This document shows, in pieces, positions 25,802 through 34,149 of a DNA stretch of 64,000 bases. The notes below the pieces were generated by a model, which saw only the letters and a list, made by a program, of their open reading frames with translations, did no database searches and had not been told where the DNA came from. The DNA is from Tolumonas lignilytica (GTDB lineage: Bacteria; Pseudomonadota; Gammaproteobacteria; Enterobacterales; Aeromonadaceae), in NCBI RefSeq assembly GCF_000527035.1, contig NZ_AZUK01000001.1, positions 1,456,001 to 1,520,000 of the forward strand, written 5' to 3'. Within the stretch, counting starts at the first letter, position 1. Every line of letters starts with the position of its first letter. A program made the position numbers and the translations under genes.

Positions 25802-26105
25802 TGTATTCGTCCATCGGCAACATATAGCGTCTGTTTATCTATCCCTCTAAGAAATAAGCATAAAACAGATAAAAAGACTGGCATGCTCTCCAACAATAAT
25901 AGATGAAAAGCGCGCACCGCGGATATAGCCATATTTAAAGGATGGGTAAATATGTGGTTTAGCTTCAATAAGCTTTCATTACTTACTTAAAGATAATGAT
26001 GTGATAGGAAAGCGCTAAGATAAAACTGACATAGCAAGTCAGTTCCATCGTTAGAAAACTCAAACCCCGCCAGTAGCGACACCCCTGTTACTGGCGGTTT
26101 TTTAA
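25802..26105. other. Intergenic region with a plus-strand terminator and possible small RNA
   Basis: About 300 AT-rich bases between two minus-strand genes; no protein gene seen. It contains the upstream region of the GGDEF/EAL gene and, at 26067-26103, a strong plus-strand terminator that no plus-strand gene explains (see findings). A -10-like GATAAT at 25992-25997 lacks a convincing -35. Confidence 0.4.
26067..26103 (+). terminator. Strong terminator, plus-strand orientation
   Basis: CCGCCAGTA (26067-26075) pairs with TACTGGCGG (26089-26097) and is followed by six T. On the minus strand the tail is GTTTGAGTTTT, so it can also end the dcuR-side transcript that stops at 26106, less efficiently. 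Confidence 0.8.
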
Positions 26106-26828
26106 CTAACGAAGCAGTGTATCCATCACTTCGATTTTGGAGGGAACCAACTTATACAAATAGACTGGTCGTCCAACCGAGCCATAAAAAATATCGGTGT
26201 CCAGCACGCCAATATCGGCCATGTAGACCAGATATTTACGGCATGAAACCCGAGAAATACCAATTTCAGTGGCCATTTCCTCGGTGGAAAAGCTCTGCTT
26301 ATGACCTTCTTTGATCCAATCCCACACGGCCTGCAACGTCAGTTTGGTCAGCCCTTTGGGCAATTTGATCTTATCCGATGCCAGACGAGTGTTATTTCGG
26401 TGGATCAGATTATCCAACTCTGACTGATTTAATTCCTCCCGCTGTTCTAAAACCTGATGCTCTTCGCGGTAGGTGGTTAATGCCTCTCGGAAACGGGCAA
26501 ACTGAAAGGGTTTGATCAGATAATCGACGACGCCATAGCGCAGTGCTTTCTTGATCGCTGGCATATCACTGGCCGATGAGATCATGATGACATCAATCGG
26601 ATTTGGCATCTGCCGGATCACCGGCAGCAGATCCAGGCCGTTATCTTTCTGCATATAAATATCCAGCAACACCAGATCGATCGGCGGATCATTTTCCTGT
26701 AATTTCTGCTTCGCAGCCTGCAATGTCGACACGGAGCCTTGCCAGCGAAAGCCGTCTACCTGTTCCAGGTAACGACGATTCAATTCGGCCACCATCGGAT
26801 CATCATCTACAATCAGCACATTTATCAC
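26106..26828 (-). CDS. dcuR: CitB/DcuR-family response regulator
   Basis: 240 residues, GTG start overlapping the kinase stop (GTGA). Residues 1-120 are a receiver domain with phospho-acceptor Asp56 (VLLDIYMQ), acidic pair near residue 9 and Lys in YLIKPFQ. The C-terminus has a helix-turn-helix (about 185-205, EEMATEIGISRVSCRKYL) typical of the CitB/DcuR/DpiA group, and the first 25 residues closely match E. coli DcuR from memory. It is the output of the kinase at 26825-28435. Because the operon carries a 2-hydroxycarboxylate transporter and malic enzyme, its regulon is more likely malate or citrate use than fumarate respiration; the dcuR symbol marks the sequence type. Confidence 0.85.
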   Translation of the reverse strand: MINVLIVDDDPMVAELNRRYLEQVDGFRWQGSVSTLQAAKQKLQENDPPIDLVLLDIYMQKDNGLDLLPVIRQMPNPIDVIMISSASDMPAIKKALRYGVVDYLIKPFQFARFREALTTYREEHQVLEQREELNQSELDNLIHRNNTRLASDKIKLPKGLTKLTLQAVWDWIKEGHKQSFSTEEMATEIGISRVSCRKYLVYMADIGVLDTDIFYGSVGRPVYLYKLVPSKIEVMDTLLR

Positions 26829-28435
26829 AGCGTATTCTCCTTGCTGGCATAAGGCAGAGACACGATAAAGCGAGTTCCTTCACCGGGTTTGGATTGGCAT
26901 TCAATGCTTCCCCCCAATTTTTCTAAACTCTGTTTTACCAAGAATAGACCGATCCCCCGACGCGTGCCTTTCGTTGAAAAGCCATGCTCAAAAATATGAG
27001 GCAATACCGCCGGATCAATCCCCTTACCATTATCACATACCGTACACCGCAGACGCTCATTATCGTGATCAAAGGTCAGCACAATAGTCGGAGAGTCATC
27101 GCCGTCCAATGCATCCATGGCATTTTCCAGCAGGTTACCGAGCACCGTAACCAGTTCATGCGTCACTTCTGATTGTGCCGATTCAGGTAAATAGCTGGCA
27201 GGAGTGACACTGATATCGACCCCCATTTCCCGGCCGCGATTCATTTTTCCCAGAATAAACCCGGCGATAACCGGATCTTTGATCTGACGGATCAGCGACC
27301 CCACTTCAGCATGGTAGTAGTTCGCGGTGTCCATGATGTAGTTTTCCAACTGGTCATAGGCTTTGATATTGACCATACCCAAGATGACATGCAGTTTGTT
27401 CATGAACTCATGCGCCTGCACCCGCAGCGCCTCCGCGTAATGCGATATCCCGTTTAAGCGTTGCAGTAACTGGGTGATTTCTGTTTTATCGCGGAAGGTC
27501 ACCACCGCACCGGTCACCTGACCATTCACCCGCACCGGAACACTGTTGGTCAGCAACGTGCTGCCATTGAATTCGATTTCTTCATCTTGGCGCGATAAAC
27601 CGGTTTCCAGCACCTGACGCAAATGCAGCATGGCAGGCCAGTGTTTGCTGCTTTGCGCCAGCAGCAAGTTCTCCAGCTCACCGTTTTGTCGCAATAATCG
27701 TTTTGCTTCATCGTTGATAAGCGTGATCTGCGCATTGGCATTGACCGCGATGATGCCCTCTTTAATCGATTTCAGCATGGCATTGCGCTCTTCCAGCAAA
27801 CTGGCAATCTCTGAAGGCTCCATCCCAAACATGATTTTTTTGATCTGATGCGCCAGCAGGACCGCACCGATGGTGCCAATCAAACCACCGAAGACAATGG
27901 CCCAATAGGTAAACATACGGTTGGTCGCAATGATTTCTTCGACCTTATTGGTCGCAATGCCCACGGCAATAGCACCAATCTGCTGATGATGCTGGTCATA
28001 TAAGGGAGTAATAATCCGCAATGACGGCCCCAAGGTGCCGCGGGCTTCCGAGACGGATTCCTGACCATGCAAGGCCCTCTCCTCATCGCCGCCGATGAAA
28101 TGTTTACCGATCCGCGTCACATCCGGATGGGTATGCCGGATCCCCTGCATATCCATCACGACAATAAACAGCAGCGAATTCTGTTTGCGCACTTGCTCGA
28201 TATAATCCTCTAAGGCAGCCTGCTGATGTTCATTATTCAGTGCTTCCATCACAAAGGGCGCGACCGTTAAGGTATGCAAGACGGCTTTGGCTTTTTCTTC
28301 CAGGCATAAGCGAGTTTGCTCTGTCGATTGAGTCAGATAGACGGATTGAACAACGAAGAGAACCAGAGCAATAACGGAGCAGACGAGTAGCGTAATGGTG
28401 GTGCGTAATTTTAGCGGTGAGTTTTGCTTTAGCAC
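26825..28435 (-). CDS. dcuS: DcuS/CitA-family sensor histidine kinase
   Basis: 536 residues from a GTG at 28435, chosen because an AAGGAT ribosome site precedes it and the protein then begins like DcuS (KLRTTITLLV); a longer frame to 28513 also exists. Two membrane segments (about 12-35 and 175-200) bracket a periplasmic PAS-like carboxylate sensor with the binding pattern R-x-T-H-P and a later SLRIITPLYD. A cytoplasmic PAS (IKEGIIAVNANAQITLIND) precedes the HPK-type His segment AHEFMNKLHVILGMV and the ATPase boxes (LLENAMDAL, DNGKGID, GIGLFLVK). It should sense an external C4 or C6 carboxylate and phosphorylate the regulator at 26106. Overlaps that gene by four bases. Confidence 0.9.
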   Translation of the reverse strand: MLKQNSPLKLRTTITLLVCSVIALVLFVVQSVYLTQSTEQTRLCLEEKAKAVLHTLTVAPFVMEALNNEHQQAALEDYIEQVRKQNSLLFIVVMDMQGIRHTHPDVTRIGKHFIGGDEERALHGQESVSEARGTLGPSLRIITPLYDQHHQQIGAIAVGIATNKVEEIIATNRMFTYWAIVFGGLIGTIGAVLLAHQIKKIMFGMEPSEIASLLEERNAMLKSIKEGIIAVNANAQITLINDEAKRLLRQNGELENLLLAQSSKHWPAMLHLRQVLETGLSRQDEEIEFNGSTLLTNSVPVRVNGQVTGAVVTFRDKTEITQLLQRLNGISHYAEALRVQAHEFMNKLHVILGMVNIKAYDQLENYIMDTANYYHAEVGSLIRQIKDPVIAGFILGKMNRGREMGVDISVTPASYLPESAQSEVTHELVTVLGNLLENAMDALDGDDSPTIVLTFDHDNERLRCTVCDNGKGIDPAVLPHIFEHGFSTKGTRRGIGLFLVKQSLEKLGGSIECQSKPGEGTRFIVSLPYASKENTL

Positions 28436-28502
28436 TGACGATTTATCCTTACTTTGAGTGACAGCGAGTCTGACGATGTCACACAGCGGGAGTATCAATC
28501 CC

Positions 28503-28542
28503 GCACGTTCCACACTAGCCTGAACAATAGCGTGAAACGTGC
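28503..28542 (-). other. Stem-loop between malic enzyme and kinase genes
   Basis: GCACGTTCCACACTA (28503-28517) can pair with TAGCGTGAAACGTGC (28528-28542) at 13 of 15 positions. There is no T run, so it may stabilise the 3' end of the malic enzyme message or damp read-through to the kinase and regulator genes. Confidence 0.4.
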
Positions 28543-28559
28543 GCTGTTACATCCTTTGG

Positions 28560-29993
28560 TTACACAGTAAGACTTTCGAGCTTATTCTTACGAACTTTGG
28601 CCATGCCAGAGCGACGGGCGGTTTCCGCAACCACTTCGCTGACCTGTTTTACGACCTCTTTATTAAAAATATCAGGAATAATATAGTTTTCAGAAAGTTC
28701 TTCATCGGAGACGACCGAGGCAATGGCTCTGGCCACGGCCAGTTTCATCTCTTCGGTGATCTGACGTGCCCCGCAATCCAGTGCGCCACGGAAAATGCCG
28801 GGGAAACACAGGACGTTATTCAGCTGATTAGGATAATCGGAACGACCAGTCGCCATCACACGGACGTAAGGCGCAGCCTCTTCCGGTGAAATTTCCGGTG
28901 CCGGATTTGCCATCGCAAAAACGATCGGATCTTTCGCCATGTTTTTCACATCATCCACTTTCAGCACGCCTGGGCCTGATAAGCCCACGAACACATCCGC
29001 GCCCTTGATCACTTCCGACAGCGATCCCTGCTCATTGTTCGGATTGGTGATCTGCGCATATTCGTTCCAGCTCGCGTTGGCATACGGCTCGCCACGGAAA
29101 ATGGCCCCATGACGATCGACACCAATCAGGTTCTTCACACCGGCATTCAGCAGAATTTTGGATACTGCAATACCGGCGGCACCAATCCCGACAACAATGA
29201 CCTTCACATCGGCAATATTTTTCTTACACACCTTCAACGCATTCAGGAAACCCGCCAGCACCGTGATGGCCGTACCATGCTGGTCATCATGGAACACCGG
29301 AATATCCAGTTCCTGCTTCAGACGTTCTTCAATTTCAAAACAACGTGGTGCGGAGATGTCTTCCAGATTAATACCACCAAAAGTCGGTGCCAGTGCTTTG
29401 ACTATGGCGATGATCTCTTCGGTATTTTTCGTATTCAGACAGATCGGGAAGGCATCCACCCCGGCAAACTGTTTAAACAGCGCCGCTTTCCCTTCCATGA
29501 CCGGCATCGCCGCTTCTGGCCCGATATCCCCTAAGCCCAGCACCGCCGTACCATCAGAAACCACCGCCACCGTATTTTTCTTCACGGTCAGATCATAGGC
29601 CCGTTCCGGATTATGTGCGATCTCCATACACACCTGCGCCACACCCGGTGTATAGACCTTCGCCAGATCGGCCATATTATCAATGCTGTGTTTCAGGGTC
29701 GTTTCCAGTTTACCACCGAGATGCAGATGCGTTATTTCATCCATAAACTGAATATCGGCTTCGCCAAAACGCCCTTCCAAATTGTCTTTTATTTTAGCAA
29801 TGCTGGTCAGATCCTTAACATGAAAATGTACCAGCACAGATTTATCTTTATTTTCCTTATATGACGCTTCAATTTTATTAATTTCACCATGATTAGATTC
29901 AATACCATGAATTATTTCATTCACATATTTAATCTTTTCACCACCCATCGCACGCACAATATAATTGTGATATTTGGTTGCATTCATAGTCAT
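28560..29993 (-). CDS. Malic enzyme (oxaloacetate-decarboxylating, NAD(P)) with ACT-like N-terminus
   Basis: 477 residues. Converts malate to pyruvate and CO2. Residues about 8-90 form an ACT-like regulatory domain (alternating strands and helices, ending FGEADIQFMDEI), then the catalytic body: VYTPGVAQVC, VSDGTAVLGLGDIGP with the metal-site EGKAALFKQFAG, PVFHDDQHGTA and the nucleotide motif VVGIGAAGIAVSKIL. The start ATG at 29993 follows AGGAAA. It sits 63 bases after the 2-hydroxycarboxylate transporter, as in malate- and citrate-fermenting operons where it turns imported malate into pyruvate. Cofactor choice cannot be read from the sequence with certainty. Citrate lyase genes are absent nearby, which favours malate as substrate. 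Confidence 0.9.
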   Translation of the reverse strand: MTMNATKYHNYIVRAMGGEKIKYVNEIIHGIESNHGEINKIEASYKENKDKSVLVHFHVKDLTSIAKIKDNLEGRFGEADIQFMDEITHLHLGGKLETTLKHSIDNMADLAKVYTPGVAQVCMEIAHNPERAYDLTVKKNTVAVVSDGTAVLGLGDIGPEAAMPVMEGKAALFKQFAGVDAFPICLNTKNTEEIIAIVKALAPTFGGINLEDISAPRCFEIEERLKQELDIPVFHDDQHGTAITVLAGFLNALKVCKKNIADVKVIVVGIGAAGIAVSKILLNAGVKNLIGVDRHGAIFRGEPYANASWNEYAQITNPNNEQGSLSEVIKGADVFVGLSGPGVLKVDDVKNMAKDPIVFAMANPAPEISPEEAAPYVRVMATGRSDYPNQLNNVLCFPGIFRGALDCGARQITEEMKLAVARAIASVVSDEELSENYIIPDIFNKEVVKQVSEVVAETARRSGMAKVRKNKLESLTV

Positions 29994-30056
29994 GATGTTT
30001 TTCCTGAATATTTTAAGTGTAACCTACAGAAATCCCAGATAATTTTCGTTAGAAAA

Positions 30057-31394
30057 TTAATGCCACATTTGTAATAAGATCGTTGCTGAAATAACCGTTG
30101 CCACGCCACCGATACGGGTTGAAATCTGAGCGAAAGGCATTAATGACATCCGGTTAGAGGCAGACAATATTGCCACGTCACCCGTTCCACCCAAACCACC
30201 ACGGCAACCGGTCACAATCGCAGCTTCAACCGGATACATGTTGATCTTCATCCCGACATAGAAACCGGCAACAATCATGGAAGCCACAATCGCAACACAG
30301 GTCAGTACGTAAGGCAGAGAGATAATCGCAGCAACGTCTTTCAGTGGAACATACAGCATGCCCAGACCAACCATCAGCGGCCATGTCAGGTTGCCAGCGA
30401 TAAATTTATACAGTTGGAACGCACCGGTTTCTAAACGTTCTGGAATAACGCGCAACCATTTTGCAATCACGGCAGTCAGGATCATGATGATCGGGCCTGG
30501 AATACCGATATATTTGGTCAGCACGGTACCGATAATGAAGAAGGAACAAGCAAGCAGTAAACCCGCACCCATGATAGAGAAATCAATCGGTTTATCCGCT
30601 GCAGAAGGCATATTGGCCAGGTTTTCATTGGACTTAACCAGCACACCCTCGCCGCTGTATTTGGTATGACGCTCACCCAGACGTTTCAACAAACCTGCCG
30701 CAATGATCGCGACCACGTTACCGATGACCGCCGCCGGAATCATCTGTGCGACAAACGTACCTGCTTCATGCCCCAAAATACCGGAGTAGGCAATCGATAA
30801 CGGCAGAATACCTTCACCCACCCCACCACAAATGATCGGCACGATGATGAAGAAAATGGTGTGATGGACGCTGTATCCCAGCGCAACCCCGACCACCAGA
30901 CCGGTCGCAATGGCCGCCGCCGTGCCGACAATCATCGGAATAAAAATTCGCACAATCCCGTTGATCAGTGTCTGGCGATGCATACCCAGCATGCTGCCGC
31001 AAACCAGAATGGCAATGTACAGATACAGGAAGTTGGCCTTTTTCATCAGGGTTGTCACAGAATCAATGACCACGGGCGGCAAGACATGCCAGTACACCAG
31101 GAATGAAGGCACCATGAGCGCCAGAATCGCCGGGCCCCCAATATTACGCAGCAGGGGTAATTTCATGCCCAATTCGCTTAATACAATCCCCAGCGTCATA
31201 ATTACCGCAAAACCCCCAATCATATCATTGGGTAAATTACCGGTTTTTGCCGCCATTAAAACAACCAGAGACAACAAGATATAAATAGGTAAAGAAATAA
31301 TACCGACTTTAACATTCATTAATTTTTCAAAAATACCGGGCTCTTTTATTTGCCCCGCATTTTCTATTACAGATGATGGAGTAATTTCGCTCAT
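30057..31394 (-). CDS. 2-hydroxycarboxylate transporter (CitS/MaeN/CimH family)
   Basis: 445 residues, about eleven membrane segments. Both re-entrant-loop signatures of the 2-HCT family are present: CGGVGEGILPLS near residue 190 and RGGLGGTGDVAILSAS near 400. Members exchange or co-transport malate, citrate or lactate with Na+ or H+. First gene of a minus-strand operon followed by malic enzyme, sensor kinase and response regulator, so it is expected to bring in the substrate that the kinase senses. Substrate cannot be fixed from sequence; malate is favoured by the malic enzyme partner. Confidence 0.92.
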   Translation of the reverse strand: MSEITPSSVIENAGQIKEPGIFEKLMNVKVGIISLPIYILLSLVVLMAAKTGNLPNDMIGGFAVIMTLGIVLSELGMKLPLLRNIGGPAILALMVPSFLVYWHVLPPVVIDSVTTLMKKANFLYLYIAILVCGSMLGMHRQTLINGIVRIFIPMIVGTAAAIATGLVVGVALGYSVHHTIFFIIVPIICGGVGEGILPLSIAYSGILGHEAGTFVAQMIPAAVIGNVVAIIAAGLLKRLGERHTKYSGEGVLVKSNENLANMPSAADKPIDFSIMGAGLLLACSFFIIGTVLTKYIGIPGPIIMILTAVIAKWLRVIPERLETGAFQLYKFIAGNLTWPLMVGLGMLYVPLKDVAAIISLPYVLTCVAIVASMIVAGFYVGMKINMYPVEAAIVTGCRGGLGGTGDVAILSASNRMSLMPFAQISTRIGGVATVISATILLQMWH

Positions 31395-31727
31395 CTCATT
31401 GCTCCTTAGCGTGTGTTTGCTATTTAACTTTCACGTTGTTGTAAGCAAACTATATAAGGTTTTAGCGAGGAGGATATTTAACGGAATTAATATGCGGATT
31501 ATTAAATTAAAGTAAGCAGACAAAAAATCATTATTTGTGATAATAATTTTTCCACAAGAATTTCAGATTATTTGTCTGTGACACAGCTAACGCTTTGTGC
31601 GGTTTATTTACAGAAACTGTGGTGTTATTCAAATATCCCTGCAAACACTCACAGATGGTTTACGATCAGAAGTAATGGCGATAAAGTAAACGATGTCCAC
31701 TTCCATCCGTGATCACAAGGGCCCGAT
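31395..31727. promoter_or_regulatory. Divergent promoter region with candidate operator
   Basis: 333 AT-rich bases between the transporter operon and the yfcG-like gene; no protein gene. A palindrome ATTATT-TGTGAT-AATAAT lies at 31530-31547 and the nonamer ATTATTTGT recurs directly at 31530-31538 and 31567-31575, 37 bases apart. CitB/DcuR-type regulators bind AT-rich repeats, so these are candidate sites for the operon's own regulator. It does not fit the CRP consensus. Confidence 0.4.
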
Positions 31728-32423
31728 ATGTATACGTTGTTTTATGCACCGACTCCCAACGGTAAAAAAATCACCTTAATGCTGGAAGCACTCAATGTGC
31801 CATATCAGGTTATCCCCATCAACATTCGCAAAGGCGACCAGTTCCTACCCAGCTTTTTGGCGATTTCGCCCAACAACCGGATCCCCGCCTTAATCGATCA
31901 TGAGTCTGGCATTGAAATTTTTGAATCCGGCGCCATTCTGACCTATCTGGCTGAAAAGCACGGCCAATTCTTACCCACCAGCGGCCCAACCCGCTATGCG
32001 GTTTTACAATGGCTCTACTGGCAAATGGGTGGCCTCGGCCCGATGGCAGGTCAGAATCACCATTTCAACCATTATGCCCCTGAAATTGTGCCTTATGGCA
32101 TCAAACGCTATACCGAGGAAACCACCCGCCTCTACGGTGTACTCAACAAACAACTGGCAGATAAACGCTATGTCGCTGGCGACGAATATTCGATTGCCGA
32201 TATGGCCATTTATCCGTGGGTCACATTATATGAACATCAGAAACAAGACCTGAGTCAGTTCCCGCATGTAGCCCGCTATTTACAAACCATGGCTGAACGT
32301 GACGATGTGCAACGCGGCATGCACAAATACGCAGATTTTGATTGGGATACCCAATTGACGGAAACGCAGCTACAAGAACTGATTGGGCAGCATCAGTCAC
32401 ATTCTGCTGCGGTGACGAAATAA
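31728..32423 (+). CDS. yfcG: Glutathione S-transferase family disulfide reductase (YfcG-like)
   Basis: 231 residues. The thioredoxin-fold N-terminus has FYAPTPNGKKITLMLEAL, SPNNRIPALID and IFESGAILTYLAEK (the glutathione-binding ES motif), followed by the all-helical C-terminal domain with GGLGPMAGQNHHFNHYAPE and YSIADMAIYPWV. These match E. coli YfcG, a Nu-class enzyme that binds glutathione disulphide and reduces disulphides. Cytosolic. Preceded by AAGGG. Converges with the EAL gene, leaving nine bases between stops. Confidence 0.88.
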   Translation: MYTLFYAPTPNGKKITLMLEALNVPYQVIPINIRKGDQFLPSFLAISPNNRIPALIDHESGIEIFESGAILTYLAEKHGQFLPTSGPTRYAVLQWLYWQMGGLGPMAGQNHHFNHYAPEIVPYGIKRYTEETTRLYGVLNKQLADKRYVAGDEYSIADMAIYPWVTLYEHQKQDLSQFPHVARYLQTMAERDDVQRGMHKYADFDWDTQLTETQLQELIGQHQSHSAAVTK

Positions 32424-32432
32424 ACTATCGGT

Positions 32433-34076
32433 TCAACCGGATACACCGGCCTTTGACTGCGGAAGGTCCCGACAAACCGCGGCAGGCCAGTGTATCGCCA
32501 TCAGTGCATCGATCGGCTCACCTTTTGCGTACAGCCAACCCTGATGCCGCCAAACCCCATGCCGAATCAGCCAGGCCGCCTGCTCAATGGTTTCTACTCC
32601 TTCAGCCACAATATCGATATCCATGTTCTGCGATAACTGAATAATGGCTTCCAGCACGGGCGCATTCACCGCACTGGTACCAATCGAAGCAACAAAGGAT
32701 TGGTCGATCTTCAGCAGTGTGACCGGTAATGACTGCAGATAACCCAAACTGGAATAGCCGGTGCCAAAATCATCAATACCAATCGCGATTTGTTGTTGCC
32801 GTAATTGCTGTAAGGTCGCCACGATCGCCGGATTATTGTGCTCCATAATTTCCGATTCGGTAATTTCGACATTCAACCCGGGTAAATGCGTTTTATATTC
32901 CAGTAGCTGACGAATAAACATCGACGAACCCAGATGTTGTGCACCAATGTTTAACGAAATATAAAGCTGAGGATGCTGCGCCAATATGGGTTGCAGCTCT
33001 CTCGCCACATTTTCCAGTTGTTGCGAGGTTAATAAGACTATTACTCCGGTACTCTCGGCCATCGGAATGAATTCTGCCGGATTGATCAAACCAGCCACCG
33101 GGTGCTGCCAGCGCAGTAATACTTCGACCCCCAACAAGGTGCCGCTACGAGCATCCACGATCGGCTGGTAGACATTAAAAAACTGCCTCTGGCGGATCGC
33201 CGTCAGCAACTGACGTTTTGGATCACTGATTTTCTGACGTAAAAAGGCAAAAAACAGCGTCAGCAAACCCAACAGAAAGATCGCCAGTAACCACCACTGC
33301 CATCCCGGCAGATAAATTCCCCGGTATAGTTGCGCTGTTTCTACGCTGGTCATCAACACCAGTTGCGGTAACGAGTGTAAGGGTCGGGCATACCAATACT
33401 GATCCCGCAGATTATCTCCGAGACCTTCCAGCATCTGCCGATCAACCAGCGGAAACAATGGCTTCGACAGATGCACAGGTAAGGAGTAGTCACCATTCAA
33501 TACCAGCGGAACACCGCTTTGCGCGTCAATCAGCCCCAGAAAAACCGGTTTTAATGCCAGACTGAGCATGAGGTCACGCAGCGATTGCGACGGCAGAAAG
33601 GCATCATTCTCATAGCCATCCCGCCCGCGGCGGCCAATCTGCAACCCCATCTGATTCATAAACGTATCGGATACCGGCCCCCGCACCACAATACGCTGAG
33701 CCGACCTATTGACTGGGATCTGCCCCAGCAAGAAGGAGGTTTGCCAACTAGAACACACCAGCATGCCCTTAGGGTCAAACAGTGAAAATTCGCTAATTAA
33801 CGAAAGGCCGGCATGATAAGCATAAAATTTGCGGAGCACGTAGACAGAACAGTTTCGCGGTATCGACTCCATTTCGATCAAGGCCGCATCGATGTTGACG
33901 ATCGACTGTTCAAAATACCGGGCTAATTGATCCACCTGGAGTCGCACTTCGTTCTGCCGCTGTATTTTGGCATCCAGCAACATGGCGGGATAACCAAAAC
34001 TGATCAGCAGCAGCAATACCAAGGCTGCCGATATAAATGGCGATGTCAGTCTGCGCAAGTGGAACTTCCAGCTCAT
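32433..34076 (-). CDS. c-di-GMP phosphodiesterase: periplasmic CSS-motif domain plus EAL
   Basis: 547 residues. Membrane segments at about 13-33 and 240-260 flank a periplasmic CSS-motif domain with Cys76 and Cys108 (LVCSSW), the pair whose disulphide state controls PdeC-type enzymes. The cytoplasmic EAL domain keeps LLGVEVLLRWQHP (EVL in place of EAL), SLNIGAQHL, EITESEIME, IDDFGTGYSSLGYL and IVAEGVE, so it is likely an active phosphodiesterase. No GGDEF domain. In known members DsbA/DsbB-driven disulphide formation restrains activity. Lies between a glutathione-linked enzyme and gshA. Confidence 0.88.
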   Translation of the reverse strand: MSWKFHLRRLTSPFISAALVLLLLISFGYPAMLLDAKIQRQNEVRLQVDQLARYFEQSIVNIDAALIEMESIPRNCSVYVLRKFYAYHAGLSLISEFSLFDPKGMLVCSSWQTSFLLGQIPVNRSAQRIVVRGPVSDTFMNQMGLQIGRRGRDGYENDAFLPSQSLRDLMLSLALKPVFLGLIDAQSGVPLVLNGDYSLPVHLSKPLFPLVDRQMLEGLGDNLRDQYWYARPLHSLPQLVLMTSVETAQLYRGIYLPGWQWWLLAIFLLGLLTLFFAFLRQKISDPKRQLLTAIRQRQFFNVYQPIVDARSGTLLGVEVLLRWQHPVAGLINPAEFIPMAESTGVIVLLTSQQLENVARELQPILAQHPQLYISLNIGAQHLGSSMFIRQLLEYKTHLPGLNVEITESEIMEHNNPAIVATLQQLRQQQIAIGIDDFGTGYSSLGYLQSLPVTLLKIDQSFVASIGTSAVNAPVLEAIIQLSQNMDIDIVAEGVETIEQAAWLIRHGVWRHQGWLYAKGEPIDALMAIHWPAAVCRDLPQSKAGVSG

Positions 34077-34149
34077 TTATCCGGTCCGCATGATCTCCCA
34101 TTACCTTACAAGCATAATCGTAATAATTCCATTCGGAAGATTTTTACTA

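Noticed and set aside
31530..31553. Possible CRP site upstream of the transporter
   Set aside because: TGTGA is present but the matching TCACA half at six bases is not.
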